This document shows, in pieces, positions 39,245 through 53,319 of a stretch of 64,000 nt of DNA. Numbering within the stretch: the stretch's first letter is position 1; the number at the start of each line of letters is the position of its first letter. This DNA comes from Oxyruncus cristatus (Eukaryota; Chordata; Aves; Passeriformes; Cotingidae): the NCBI GenBank assembly GCA_013399855.1, contig VXAY01002317.1, positions 2,480,088 to 2,544,087 of the forward strand, in the 5' to 3' direction. The notes below the pieces were generated by a model. That model was not told the origin of the DNA. It made no database searches and worked only from the letters and a program-made list of their open reading frames with translations. A program made the position numbers and the translations under genes.

Positions 39245-39460
39245 AAAAGCATAATGTCGTGTTAATAATGAATAGCCCTGTGTCTCCTGTACTTAACACT
39301 GGAGCTTTGGGCAGATCCACAGCCCTTTATAAATTATCTATTGCAGCTGACTCAAGGCCCGCTGGGAGTGTTGTTGCAGCAAGCATCTTGCTTGCCTGTG
39401 ATGGAATCATACCGTTAATGCAATTTCAATTAGACATACATTACAGTGCACAGGTGCCTA
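39245..39460. promoter_or_regulatory. possible conserved non-coding element
   Basis: This segment mixes homeodomain-type words (GTTAATAATGAATAG near 39257, CAATTTCAATTAGAC near 39420) with balanced, low-repeat sequence. It lies inside the unusually long open frame 39085-39618. A stop-free stretch without protein similarity, together with this texture, is compatible with a constrained non-coding element. Evidence is textural only. Confidence 0.25.
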
Positions 39461-42400
39461 AGCAAACAGTCTACAGGAAGCCTTCCCCAGGGACTCATAT
39501 CCTAGGGAAAAGGTGTGTAAGTGGGATGCTTTCCAAGGGATCTTACAATTGCACTAAAAAGGTGCTAAAGAAACAAGCAAACCACCACGTTGGAGTAGAA
39601 GGAGTAATGTGTCTGTAAGTGAAAAAAAGGTGGTTTTTGCTTGCTGGTAGGTAGTTCCAAACTTCCGCCTTTTCGGTTATGAGGTGAAGAACTCTCACAT
39701 GCTTCATCCAGTAATCATTTCAAGAACCCAAATCCAGCAACACGTTATCAGCCTCTGATTCTGTACTCACGTTCCCTGATAGGAAATCCTCATCTCCTTT
39801 GGAAACTGTGTGATTGTCATCCACGGAACAAATATTCAGTGGTCCCTTGATTTGGCTGAGACTGTGAGCCAGCTGTGTTCCTGCAGAAGAAACAGATGCT
39901 CACCATCTACATACTTACTCTTGGAATAACAGTTCAGACTCCCAGAAAGTTGGCACCAGTAGTAGGTGGCTGCATGGGGTTATCTTGCCAGCTCTCTAGC
40001 AAAGAAAACCTTTGGTGTATTGCAAGCAATGCTAGTCTCCATGGAGCACAGGATATCAAAATCTCACTTAAATCTATATAAGAATAAGCTCTTCCAGTCT
40101 ACAGCTCAGATCATCATTATACATCCAACCTGACCTGCAAGGACCTTATCTCTGAATGGGTGGATAACTCAGGGGAAAATGAGAGCACAGCCTCTATCAG
40201 TTTTTGCTCTACCTACAAGTCTGCCAATGAGGCATCTAATTAATGTCAGTTATGGTTCATGTTTTTCTGAGGGGGAACTGAATGAAAGATTTGCTAATTT
40301 ATTTCATGCAGGGCCTACCAAGAAATATCAGACATTAATAACCACTAGTCACTGTTGAGCTGAATTTGATTCACCTTTTTGAATTAGATTTGAAATGGCA
40401 AGTTACAGATAAAACCTTCCCAATCTCCTTTGCTGTCCTGTCTCCTGCTGATCACTCTCATTAATAAATTCCTATATCAGTGGCAGAAATATGAACCAGA
40501 CTGCACTTACATAATGATAATACTGGACCAGAAGAAGTATTACCATCAATTAAAACAGGATCTTTCTCAGTGATTTGGCACCCCCCTGCCCTGTTCTCTT
40601 TCTTTGTGGGCCTGGATTCATCAGCCTGTGTCTTTCTTCTCTCATGTCTGTGGCAATCAACACCTGGGGAACTAGTTGCAAATAAACAACTGGTGCTTGA
40701 GCTCAAAGTCAGGTTCCTAATCATAGGACATTTAACAACTCATACTCTCAATATGCTGTCTCAGACTCTCTTTAGGGGCATTCAACAGAAGTGTGTTGCA
40801 ATTCCACTTGATCATTGGCACCACTCCTAAACTCTGCACTCTTCTGTCTTATGAACACAAATACTTATCCCAGATTCTCCAAAAATGGAATATGAGGGAT
40901 GACACGACAGACAGACCTGTTCTCCACTTAATGTTTATTGAGGAACATTCCAGAAAACCAAAGAAAATGATATTTTAATTTGCGGCCTGCAAATTAAGGT
41001 AGCATATGTAAGGTGGTTTGCTTTCTCAGTCACCTTTCACTGAGCACTTAAAAGTAACAGTCCAGTGATGGACAGACTGCAAGAAAAGGTCTTGTCATTT
41101 ACCACCCTCATGAAGGACACTTGATGCTGCCACCTGTTATACTCTTTTTGACAAGTAAGTAGTCAGAGTAGTCCTCCCTCACACATCCCCTAAGTCATGG
41201 AAAAAGCAGGCTACTTCCAGCTTGTCTGAAGTTGCTCCAGGCAGATTCTTGTCATGACTAGTCATCTGGAGGCTGGCTTCTAAAAGCAGAACACCCAGGA
41301 CAGATGGGGCAGCTACTGCTCAAGGCATCAAGGAAAATAAAATGCTACCACAGTATGTCACCTCTGACAGCAACAGTGGTGGTCATGGCCTTGGGAAGGG
41401 GGCGGAGCATTAGGCCATACAAAACCACTTCCAGACCTCACAGCGCTCCAGAAACTACACTGCATATGGAAGAGCTGCAGGATATCACCTGACAGATGAT
41501 GCTCTTACACTTTCAGAAGATGAAATACATTTGTTACAACTGTCAGAAACTACAAAACACACAATAAATTACCTTCTTCCTCCATTTTTAGTGACATTTT
41601 AGGTACATAAAAGGTGTCTTCCAGTCTACTTATTTCACCCTCATCATAGTTTTCTTTTAACTTTGCTAATCACCACCTCTTCGCATACAAAAAAAGAGTC
41701 AAAGCAGAACGCCCAATGCTTTAATATGGGCTGTTGTCTGCTCTTTGTCTTTTCTGAGTGTGGATCAGATACACACTGGCCATTTCCATGGCCGTGAATT
41801 GTATTTCCCCTTTGAACATACACAGGGAAAGAAACTTCTTTTAACCTGCATATCCTGCCCTGCAAGTAATCCTGCAAATCCTTTTCTTAGTACTGGTGCT
41901 CTGAGATAAGTCCTGGGGGTTGTGCTTGAGTAGAATCATCTCTTGGTGATACTTTCCCTCAGTATGTGCTGCTCCTCTGACAGTGCATCCTGCTGACCCC
42001 TAAAGGATAATTCATGTGCAAGGCTCCAGTTTTAATTAGAAGCTTCCTATTTTAACACTAGCAAAGGATTAAAACAGTTGCAAGAAAACTAGGCAAGCTG
42101 TGCACCCTTGAGGCTTGACAAGCAGCACAGGGTGAAAGGGATACAGCCCAGGTGAGATGGAAAATTCCACTGGTTCTGAACTTCACTGCCCTTAACCTCA
42201 AATATTTTGCAGACTGTTAATTTAATCTGCAGCCTTCCCCCAGCAAGGGGGCTCAAGGCTCCAGAAGTGCTAAGGTTATCACCTCATTTCCGAAAGGGCT
42301 CATGGAGGAAAACAGCTGGAGTTGTCCAGCTGTTCCTCCAAATAAAGGAAATGAATGAAAAGGAAGTCCTGTGAGCATGCGTGAGGAGGGGAGACTTTGC

Positions 42401-45400
42401 AAGTACTGAGGGCAATTGCAGAGGAGAAAATTCCTCTGAAGGAAATGCCTTTAGAAGATCTATTCTAATGGAATACAACAGGTTGGGAACAATGAGATTG
42501 CCTCCGGTATCCACCACAGGATTGCTGAGGGAGGCTTGGAGGAAGCAACAGGGAACTGAACCAAGGAAAGATGGCAATGGCTGCAGAGGTTGTGCTCATA
42601 GATTAAAGACTGTGAGCCTTGCATGACTGCCCATGAAGCATTTAGATGGCCAAGACATCAGATTAGCATCCAAATGGCAAAATAGCTGTGTTTCTTGGTC
42701 CAGAATACTGTGAACTGCATGCAGAGGTTGAGCCACTGTCTGCTGTAAGTCCATCCAGAAGCTGGGGCACCCTGCATTCTCATTTATAATCTTGCATTAC
42801 TGCAAATGAATGAAAGGGAAGGGTGGTTTCTATGTGGTATCCTGCTGATTCAGAGACTGATTCTGTTCTGAAGGTCAGTTTAGGATTTAAGGTCCTTACA
42901 CCTTTCACTGTTCTAGTTCAGAGCTCACTGCACCCTATGCCCTGTGCCTCAGCTCAGCCAGTGCACACACACAGACTCTGTTCTTGGCTGGCCTTCCTGC
43001 TACTGCAGTCCTGACTTGTCTTGTTTGAGATTCAGTCCTGAACTCTTTTAGTTTCTGTTCCAGTCCCAAACCTCAGTAGAGTAAAAGCCGCTGACTGTCG
43101 CAGAATAGTGTGAATAAGTCTGTGGAGGACTCTCCACCAGCAGGAACTTTTGAGAGGATCAGATAAACAAATTCTCTTGCCATGATCTTGTCCAAGCCTA
43201 ATCCCAAAGCTGCAGAGAGGAAATGCTATTTACACTTCCACTGACTCCCTGGCTACTGAATTTTCATGACATCTTGGGTTTGGCAACAGGAGGCTTAAAA
43301 CTTCTGTTTCTGATGCCTGGTGAATTCATAGACTGTGCTTCAGCCCATATGCAGCTCTAACAAGAAGAGAGAGCTGACCCCAATGTCTCTAAACCAGAGA
43401 AAGATACATTCTCCTTTTCTTTGAACAACTCCTAAGACAGTTTGTGCACCAAACTACTGTATTTCTCCAGGACTGACAGATTTAAGCGGCATTTGAATGG
43501 TTTGAAATGCTTTCAGGAATGCTTTAGAGATTCAGAGAAAGATATTTTTCTCCGCCTGAACTGTTTTAATTCTCCCTGCCTATGAGATGTTTAAATCATT
43601 TTTGTTTTAACCCACATTTCTTTTTGAAGCAAACTTACAATACAAGAACCTTGCAGAAGAAAATTCCCAAATCATGATTAAGAGAAATTACATATAGACT
43701 GAATTCCAGTGAGAGTGCCTTGCTCCAAAAGGAAGGAGTAAACAGTCAGCCTTTCCTGAGGATGGTAGGAGTCTGAGTCCTACTGGATGAAACAGAAAGG
43801 GAGGAGTCCCTTAAACAAAAATGTGGGCAGATTTCTTAATTGTATAAAAAGCTTAAAAAAACTTAAAAGCTTAAAAAACTACCACTAAAACTTACTGACA
43901 ATCTCAAGAAACTTTGAGTGACGCAGAATAGTTGATTCAACTTTCATGCAAGAGTCACACAAAATCCTGTGCAGCATGTAGTGGTAAAGGTTAGGATGTG
44001 AAAAATTTGCCTTACATCTGCTTGGGCAAAACATGCTATACACATCTATGCCTTATTATGATGATCTCTAAATTCATTGAAAGGTTCACTATCCTTGAAT
44101 ATTCCAGCACCCACAAAAGGCAAAAGATTTGGTGAGAAACAACCAAATTGTTTCCCTAAGAAATCAATGCTCTACCACTGAATCAAAAACTCCTCACCTA
44201 AGCATAAACATTTTTTATTTTTCTTAAGTATGAGTATGTTGTAGGTTCTCTCCAAGCATGCCTACCACCTACAAACAGTAGCTATAATTACATGTAACTG
44301 ATCTGCAGCAAGCCAGCCATCTTCCATCCCTATCAGATCCCCTATCTGCCTGCGGTCTGCCTGTCTGGTGCTGCTCTAAGGTACTGGGAAGAGGGTCCAA
44401 CATGGTCTCAAGAACAGCCACCACTGCACCAGGGCTCTTCCTGGCAGTATCAGTATTTAGTCAGGGTGCCCAGTCTTGGGATAGTGCCAGGCTGTCCCTT
44501 AAAATGCTCCAGGTCTGCTTCCACTTGCAAGAAGACATACAAAAAACTTTGGCGAATGACAAAATAATCCCATCTATGTATTGAGTGGTTACTGGAAAAG
44601 GATTGGGATACCATCAGGCTTAGCTCACTCAGCTCACCGCAAACTAATGATGTGCAGAGAGTTCTTTCCTATGAAAGCTTGGACCTGCAAGCAAATGTCT
44701 CATCTCTGAGATTCTCCTTTACCAAGCAAATCTTCACCAGGAGATGTGAGAGGAAAAATCCATCATGTGTGAGACACATGTGAGGCTTTGCTGCTGGAAT
44801 TTGGGGTTGTTGCAGAATCTCATACTGAACGGCACAGGCCCGGTCCATGACAAACCACCACCACATCCTCCCTACAAATTGTGGTTAGTTACACGTTTCA
44901 TTCCCAACCTTCCTGGAAATGTCAAAAGTTCTACTCTACCTTTAACGACTTGCTAACAAACTGCAGGTGTTTTTCTATGTATCTGGGAAGACTAAACCCC
45001 ATAAAATTGCACCCTTCATTCCCCAGCATGCCACATTCAACCTAGCACACAGATACAGACCCAAAATATTTCCAGAAAATCCTGTTATCAGCTATTGCCC
45101 TTTTATTCTACTGTTGGTGACCCTGACAAATATAAATCTGAGACTATAGTCTATACAACAGTAATGGCTACAGCCTATTCTTTAAGATTCATGAAGCCAT
45201 GAAGTCCTGTTTCTCTACAGCAGGGCAGCAACTTTTGATGGTATGCCAAGTAGTGACTGGAGCTGGTTGGAATTTTTCATTCAAAGTTGTTTTTAGCCTC
45301 GTTTACTAGGGAAACAAGGAATAAGAAACACAGTTCTTCTTTTGTCCATTTACCATCCCAGCAAAACTTTGATTCTGCTGGCCAGATTAAACCAAACTGA

Positions 45401-46454
45401 AGCAGAGGTTTTGGCCCCAAACTATGCAGCTTTTACAAGTTAGAAAAAAACTCAGTGGCTGGATGTAGGACAGAAACCTTGCCAAGTGCACTCATCCTGT
45501 GCTGAATTAAAACTTCAGACTTAGCAGATACCAGAGACTCCACAGAAGAGGACATTGTTATAAATGCTCCCTTCCACCGTGAGAACATCTTTGAAAGCTA
45601 CTTACATCTTATCACAACTCGGGGAACCCCGTCAATCTTTGGAGAATTGCAGAAAGCTAAGGTCAGTTGCCCAGTGTGACTATTAGTTTGTTTCATTAGA
45701 CTGCTTTTCAGAGCTGTAATGTTAACTAAAAACAGATTTTCACGGAACTATGTATTTTTAGCCACTTTTTTTACATTGTATGACTGACATTCTTAGGCTA
45801 TTAGGGAAGAAGGTAGTCATCTTTCTTTTAAAAAACAGAGCAATATCACACAATCAGATCTGAGACTGAGACCCAGACATCCTGTCTTCTACCCCTCCAG
45901 CACTCTGCACTGTCTCTTCTGCATGTTGGAGACCCACCTGCACTCCTCTACAGGTAAAGCTGTTTACAGCAGATTGTTTTGCATACACATAATCATTTTC
46001 ACAAAGCATAAGAGGATATATGGGCGCTATTGCTTTGAGTATCATGGTTCTGCTGAAAACGTTAAGAACATAAAATCAGTCCATCTGTAAACTAACATCG
46101 TGAACAGGCTCAAAATGCTGATACTTAGTTTCAGCTTCCAGATGTCTTTGACACCTGCCGGCACAATCTAGCCCCACACATGCACCTGCTTGTGACCCCA
46201 CCTGTACTCAGACCCTTGCACACAACTGTTGCACAAATACAAGCACTGATGAGCCAAGACCCAGATGCAATCCAGACCCATAGCCCCAGTTTGCTCTGGG
46301 CTTGCTGCCATTTTTGTGAATAGCTTTTAGGTTAATCTCTGCACAAAGAGTGCTGCATCACTCTAGCTTTAGAGTGCAAAGACTTGCATAACTGCTCAGC
46401 CTCCAAAGGAAATGTCAGGATATTTTGGCCATCACAAGATGAAGCTCACGATAT

Positions 46455-46803
46455 ATAATTGTGGTCTTCAACATCCTCATTAAAGGAAGCAGAGGAGTAG
46501 GCACTGATCTCTTCACTCTGGTGACCACCGACAGGACCCAAGGAAATGGTATGAAGCTGAGTTGAGGAAGTTTAGATGTCAGGTTAGATATCAGGAAAAA
46601 GTTTTTCACCCAGAAAGTGGTCAGGCACTGAACAGGCTCCCCAGGGAAGTGGTCACAGCAAGAAGCCTGTTAGAGTTCAAGAAGCATTTGGACAACGCTC
46701 TCAGGCACATGGTGTGATTCTTCCGGTGTCCTACGGAGGGCCAGGAGTTGGACTTGATGATCCTGATGGGTCCCTTCCAACTCAGGATATTCTATGATTC
46801 TAT
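46455..46803 (+). mobile_element. CR1 LINE 3' fragment (third subfamily)
   Basis: About 350 bp of CR1 lie on the plus strand. Landmarks are GGTGACC-ACCGACAGGACCC, TATCAGGAAAAAGTTTTTCA, AGGCTCCCCAGGGAAGTGG, TTTGGACAACGCTCTCAGGC, and a GGGTCCCTTCCAACTCAGGA tail ending at ATTCTATGATTCTAT. The subfamily differs from the other copies. Its 'ctctcaggcacatggtgtga' block is, as I recall, of a CR1 group common in birds outside the chicken lineage. Only the last codons and 3' UTR are present, and no frame is intact. It is well preserved, so relatively young. Confidence 0.93.
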
Positions 46804-49800
46804 ATAAAGCAACTGCTGGAGGTGTGTCTGCCTCATGGTTGATTTCTAGTCTGTGCAGATACTAGAACTTGAACTTTTCTGCCTTCCACTCCTTGATATT
46901 CCTTCCCTCTTCTTCCTGGCCTATGCAGAGATAGGCCAGTTTATGAATAACCACATTGTAAACCATCATCCTAGAAGGCTGGAAGGAGACACAATGCCTC
47001 CTCTTTAGGAACAACCCCTGTGTTACAGAGGTTTGTAAAACAGATAAAGACTGTGCAGAACCACTTCTTCAGGTGTCTTTGTCAAAGGGAAGATCTTTCA
47101 CTTGATCTACTTTTTCGTTTGTGTTACCATTTTACTCTTGGCAGCTCTTTCTCTCATGAAAGTTGTTGAGCCTCCCCCCAGAAGAAACTTACTCACATAC
47201 CAGAATCCATACATATGATGCTACCCTTGCATCCATCAAAGGAAAGACTAAGCATGAGAAGGTTGGGGAGGTTGTTTGGGGAAACCCAGCTGCAAGCTGT
47301 CAGGTTGTTACCACCTCCCTTTCAACATTTCGTGTTCTTAACATCTATGAGTATCAAGCTGCTCTGGATCTCTGACCTATATTCAGTACCCTCTCTAATC
47401 TGAACTCTGCTTATCAGAAGAGTATTCAAAATACCTGGAGAGGTGCACACTTGGGAGCCACATATAAGAAAAGGATCATCGGATCCCATCCTAAGAGAGG
47501 ACTACCCTCCCACATCCAGCAATTGCAGCATCTCCAGTAAAAAGTCAGTGACCAATCAGCAGGCCCGCTGAGCCAGACATCAACTTGCTTTGCCAGTTAT
47601 CCTTGCCACTGGCATTAAAGGCCAGGAATACTTACGCTCAGAAAGAGGAAAGGAAAAGGAGGGGAAAAAAAAGATAATTGAACTAACTGAAAGTAATTTT
47701 AAATGTGAAGGGTTGGAAGACCTAGCCAATATTATCCAGAAAAAGGGGCCAAATGACAACCGAGATACTCAGGCAGGTTTCCTGATTCCCAGAGAAGTCA
47801 TCTCTCAGGAAGAGATCCACTGAACACTTTGGTCCCTAGGCCAGCCACAGAGCACACACAAAGAAGTGGAGACAGAGAGAGGTCAATCCCTTGCCCTACG
47901 GTGCATGAGCTCATGATGGTTATGCTGGCAGTCCTAATCCCTCCCACCTGGATATGGTAGCCATAACTAAAGGATTATTATTTCGTTCAAATTGTCATGT
48001 TCTTTTCAGCTGGATGGAGGATCTAGTTCTCATGAACTTTTGAGTCAACATTGTGTTCCTTGTGCAGGTTGCAGCAAGAAAGGGAGATGGTCAGGGTCTT
48101 GTGAAGAGGTGGGGGAGGGAGATTCCTACCTTTTAATCAGTGCAGCTAACAACAACCAAACACTGCCTTTGTGCATTGCTTGCAACTCCCTGCAGCCTCT
48201 GTACCACAGAGCACTCTGAGCTTTGGCATGATAAGTGAGAGTAAATACTCTAGTAATTCACATGCTTCCCTTCCCCCATCCTGACCTTAATGGAAACCAC
48301 ATGAGGAACACAGGACACAGGGGAAGATCACTGGGAAAGGCAAAGCTATGCAAACAATTAGCCACTGAGCTGATGGCATGATAGCCTAGCAGCTACCTCA
48401 CACTTCTCTCCTGGCAGGGAGCCACCCTGCCCCCAGCTTTCCTGGGCACAAGTTGCACCTCCTGTCACTGCTTCCAGGTGGCAAGTCAGTGAGGACACAG
48501 AGGACCAGAAAGAGCGGTAGAAGGGGCAACTTGGCGCTTCTGCTCCCAATCCTTCTGCTGCTCCGCTGCTAGGGGGAATCTGCTACCTGCACATCCCCAA
48601 TTGGATTTCCATTTTCTCATGACCCAAATAAAAAAAAAAGGAAAAAAACGAAAACAAAAACCCAAAAACAGAAGAAAATAATTTCTTCAAACTTTCCAAA
48701 ACAATTAAACTTCAAACAGACATCGAGCCTGAAGCATTTCTCTCAAAAAAGCAGACGTTTAAGAAGCTCTGCACGTACATCAAAATAGGGCTTAGAAAGA
48801 CCTGAAGGAAATGTGTAACTACCTTTACAAAGCTATCACACTCAAAAGGGAATTAACATCCATAAAGAAGAGATAATCCACAGGGTGAACTGACCTACAA
48901 TGATTAATATGATTCTCTAAAGACTGTGTAGGAATTGACCGACACAATGATTGACTCTCATAGAATTAACTGGGTTAGCACAGTTCATTGAAGAAAGGCT
49001 GCCACCACTTTAAATAGACTCTAATATACTCTCTTCTTATATACTTTCCAATTCATATAGTTTTCAAGGGGAGGTGACATAAGGAATTACTGTGACTGAG
49101 TTACAGCAAGGTATTGCAAAGCATATCTGTGTATGTATGTGGGTGCGTGTACGTGTATGCACATGAGCTCACCTGCCATATAGCTGGTCTTCCCACTACC
49201 TTTTCAATTGCATTCAGTGGATTATTGACCTCAAATTACATTCTTGGTGTGTCCTCTTTCTCTATAACATGAAGGAGCTCACACATCTTCTCTGGAATCT
49301 CTAATGAATTATGGAGGAAACATGCTTTGTTATTAGTGCTATACTCTGTGTCCTGGGGCTTCAGAGCTCAGTTTACAGCTTAACCATGGCCTTTGTGTGT
49401 GCCACACCTTGTGAGAAACACCCTGCCTCACTTTCCCTTAATCTCTTTCTCTAAAATAGAAACAATATCAAACACTTAAAAGAGTCTTGTCTGCAGCTGC
49501 TGAGATCTTTGAAATCCTCAAAATAAAGCAGAAGAAAAAGACAATTTTTTTCTTCAGTTATTTTGAAAGGCTGATTGATAAAGATGATGCCAAAAGAAAG
49601 GATTAAGAGTCCATTTGTAAAAAATATTGTAAGGTGAAGAAAATGTGAATTTATTAATTGAAGCTCATCTATTCAAGTAACCTTGGAACAGAAACAACAC
49701 TGGAAACAAGAAAGATGATTCTGTATCGATCATGGGATTCATTATAATTTTTCAGTGTATGCATTTGAAAGATGCAATGTCTACAGAAGTGCTCCCTAAT

Positions 49801-52800
49801 GTATAAAATCCACTAGCTGCCACTCTCAATTAAATGTAGTTAATGAGATCTCTGTTCACCCTATAGCGGCTGTATCTCCATAGTTCATTGAAAATGGAGT
49901 TGAAACATGGCTGGGATTTTAATTGGTTATTGTAGATATCACCACGACATGTCTCCTATGGTCTGTCTTGTGTATCTGAGGTTCATAAAATCCAATAAAG
50001 CATTTAAACAAAATCCAATAGATGCCTGAGGCTCTGGGCTTTAATACCAGAACATGCAGCAGATGTAGACAGAAATGACAATTGACAGGATATCCCTTGC
50101 TGATCTATACATAACAAAGGAGAAGTAGCTTTCACAGTTGTATTCCCCTCCCTGAGCTGTAACAGGGCATGGTTTCATCCCATGTCAAATAGGTGCAAGA
50201 GAAACAATTTAGAGCTGTGGTGCTCTAACATGTGCCAGAACAAGGAAGAAATGTCGCCTGGGAGCTGCCAAGGGACAATCGTTCACTTTTTCTTCTGGGA
50301 AAAAAATGGCCTGGAGGAAGGACACAGCTATTGAGGTGATTCTAGCAATTGGAGGCTGACAGGGATGGCTGCTGGTAGTGACAGCTAGGACTATGTTGTC
50401 TACTGTGGTTTTCTGGTCAGAGATTCTTATGGTCTGGTTTTAAACAGACAAGTGAAGTTCACTTCTCCCCTCTCTGTGGAAGATTTTTACCATAAAATGT
50501 CAGAATGGAAGGTGGTCTCAACTGAAATTCCTCTTCACTTTATTTTGTGCCTGGGCTTTCTGTTCACCCTCAGAAACAAACTGACCTCTTTCACTGACCT
50601 CCTTCCACAGCTTGCTAAGGGTTGCCTTCTCTTCTGGAAAGTGTGCAGGAAGAAAGCTAAACTGGGGGATCCCTGTCTTACTTCCTGTGGAAATTTATTT
50701 TTCTCCTGGTCAACAGTTAAGAGGAAACAAAAACAAAACAAAAAAGCCAACATTGCAAATTCAGCACATTTTTTCATCTGAACGTCTGAAAATACTCTGG
50801 AACTACTGAGCAGAAAATCACAGTTATAATAAAGTGGAAATGATCCCATCAGGCAAGACAGGCCAGCTGTATCATTACTGTTGCTGGGCTGAATCCTCAG
50901 AGAGGCCATTACACCATCAGCTGAGCAATTACAAAGTCTCTAACTGCACTCCCTGCAATAACTATCCTTAAGTGGGCACTGGCCGAACAGATTGCATTGC
51001 AGTCAGGCAAAAAGCTGAGCTGAGTGGCTGGGAAGGGGGGCAGGGTGAAAATTAGATGACTTGCAGCAATAAACTGAGTGCTACTGTGTATTGAGCAATT
51101 TTCACTCACTTGTTTCTTGCGCTGATTTCCTATGGATCCTCATATTTGGGGTTGTCCTTAAAACACTGCTTTGACCCACATGTGACAGCAGCCCCCAAGG
51201 TCCCTCTATAACCTGTGTGATTCTTACAAGCTTACAAACTTTCCCCTGCGGCCTGAGTATGGTTCCATAGGCTGTAGTTCCCAGAGAGCTCTATTGACTC
51301 TGGACAAAAAAGCTCCCACGTTGACTAGCAGCAGCTTTGTTAGCTGGTCAGACTAACCAGCTAAAGCAGGCACCACAATTTACAGGTGACAGCAGCAGCA
51401 CATCCCATCCTGATGTAACTGAAAGGAACTTTCAGTGTCATCAGCTCAGTTGGCTCAGCTTACAGCAAAATTCAGTTTGGCTCTTTCCCTTTTCAGTGTT
51501 TTCCTCTGTATTTTTCCTCCTGTTCTGCTTTGCTGCTGGTACAAATCTTTGCAGTTCTTGTTATGTCTCATTTGAAAACATCTCTGTAGTTACTCTCTAG
51601 TTTGTGGGCTGGTTCTCTCCTGAAGTGTGTTTCGGCTGCACTGTGGCAGACTGTACTTTTTGGGATTACTTTGTTTTCCTTGGCATAGTGGGGGCTGCTG
51701 TGCAGCAAGGGGAGGGCAGGGAGAAGAGAGCTGCTGATTCATTGCAGCTGTTTCAACAATCCAAGCACCTCATCCTCTCCTTTCCTTCCTAAGCCCCCCT
51801 TACCTTTTCAAGGCCAGCCTGGGCTCCTGTTTGCTTTTGTTTTCCTGCCCCTTAAGGTTGTGGCAGCAGCAAAGGCGTGTTCTTGGGTCACTTTTTTCCA
51901 GCCAGGGTCCACCTCCAGGTCCTACAGAAGCCAAACCCACAATGTGGAATAAACATACAGCACCAGCAGTCCAGCTCCCCTTACTCAGGGTTTCACAGGC
52001 ACTAATTTAGTGGCTGAATGAAGGCTGCATTTACTGCCCCATCATGACTGATTCTGCAAGGAAAAGAGAAAGACATCAGGATGTCACACCTTAGCAAAAG
52101 CTCCAGTGATTAATCACACTGTGCCAGGAATATTTTCAATTTTTCTTGATGGAAATTCTGGTAGAATATAGTAATATAAATTTTGGAAGGGAAGAAAAAT
52201 GTTCTTGCAAGACCAACAAGAGAAGTCATTCTTCTGCAGGTAATGGAGAAAGATTTGGTCTGCCAAAGGCTGGACACTCCATACATTTTCAGCATCAGCT
52301 TCTCCTGAGACCAGTGGACAATTGTGGTATGTATAGCATAGAGATTCATGGCACTGAGTCCTAACCTAAAAGTCTAGGGACTCAGAGGTAAAACTTGGTA
52401 TGCTTAGAACCTGGGTTCTCTAAATGCCTGGAAGAGCAGGGATTAAGATTTTTTTACATAAATCCTGTGTTCCTCTGAGATGAATTATGTTACCTTGGGT
52501 TTGGAAGGTGTTGGGAAGACCTGGGTAACTTTGGGATACTGACACAGGATTAAAGGAATATGAAAGGCATTCTGTCAGCTGGACTAGCAATCCCGGCATG
52601 TGGACAACCACCACAATATATTTACAGAAACTGTGGTCTAGCAGGGTATCAAATAGACTTAAAATTTGTGGATCTCGTTTCTGCTTCTGATTTAAAGAAT
52701 ATTATGCAAAATGCTTCACTACTCTGATTTTGTCTTATCTTTCTCTTATTTAGTTAAAAATTGTTTGGGTAAAGCATGTTTGGATACAACTTGCTATAGC

Positions 52801-52926
52801 AGTATCATGAATTTCTTCAGCACCTCCAGATACCTGAGTAATAATAACAATTGAATGTGTTTTCTAAAGATCACACTGATTAGTACATTGGAGACAAACG
52901 GGAGACAGACTTACCAGGATGCTAGG
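46804..52926. other. 6 kb non-coding DNA, no gene seen
   Basis: No exon recognised. Low-complexity A-rich sequence lies at about 48630-48670, and a short degenerate TG-rich tract at about 49129-49165. The segment 49795-49950 is AT-rich with homeodomain-like words and might be regulatory. The 77-codon frame at 47590-47823 has plausible-looking composition but no similarity I know. Confidence 0.6.
51340..51364. repeat. inverted repeat (9-bp arms)
   Basis: TTAGCTGGT (51340-51348) and ACCAGCTAA (51356-51364) are perfect reverse complements around a 7-base loop. With a 3-base bulge the pairing extends to 12 bp. It is too small for a microRNA precursor, and no function is evident. Confidence 0.65.
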
Positions 52927-53074
<148 letters not shown>

Positions 53075-53319
53075 TTCTACGTGTGTCTGTGGTTAGGGAC
53101 ACACATTCCCATGTACTTGGCGTCTTTTCTTTCTGTTAGTAAGAGAAGGAAAGCATGTGGAAGCTGAGTTATGCATGGGAAACTCATGTATAGCTTTGGG
53201 GACTGGAAGAATGAAGTTATGTGCTGGAACTGATATCATACATGGAAGACCTCTGAAGGGAAGGCAGAAGCTAGGGAACACTGAGAACATACTCAGCACT
53301 GCCTCTCCCTGGAGACTGG

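Larger units (their letters stand above)
35753..46454. other. 10.7 kb non-coding DNA, no gene seen
   Basis: No recognised exon. It includes the longest ATG-initiated frame without N or CR1 in the window (39085-39618, 177 codons, plus). That frame matches no known protein and is of a length that chance can give in 64 kb scanned in six frames. Two segments with regulatory-like texture are listed separately (38011-38078 and 39245-39460). A minor low-complexity stretch with repeated AAGCTTAAAAA words lies at 43845-43880. Confidence 0.55.

Noticed and set aside
47590..47823. 77-codon Lys/Glu-rich ORF with protein-like composition
   Set aside because: Purine-rich DNA gives Lys/Glu runs by chance, and I recognise no homologue.
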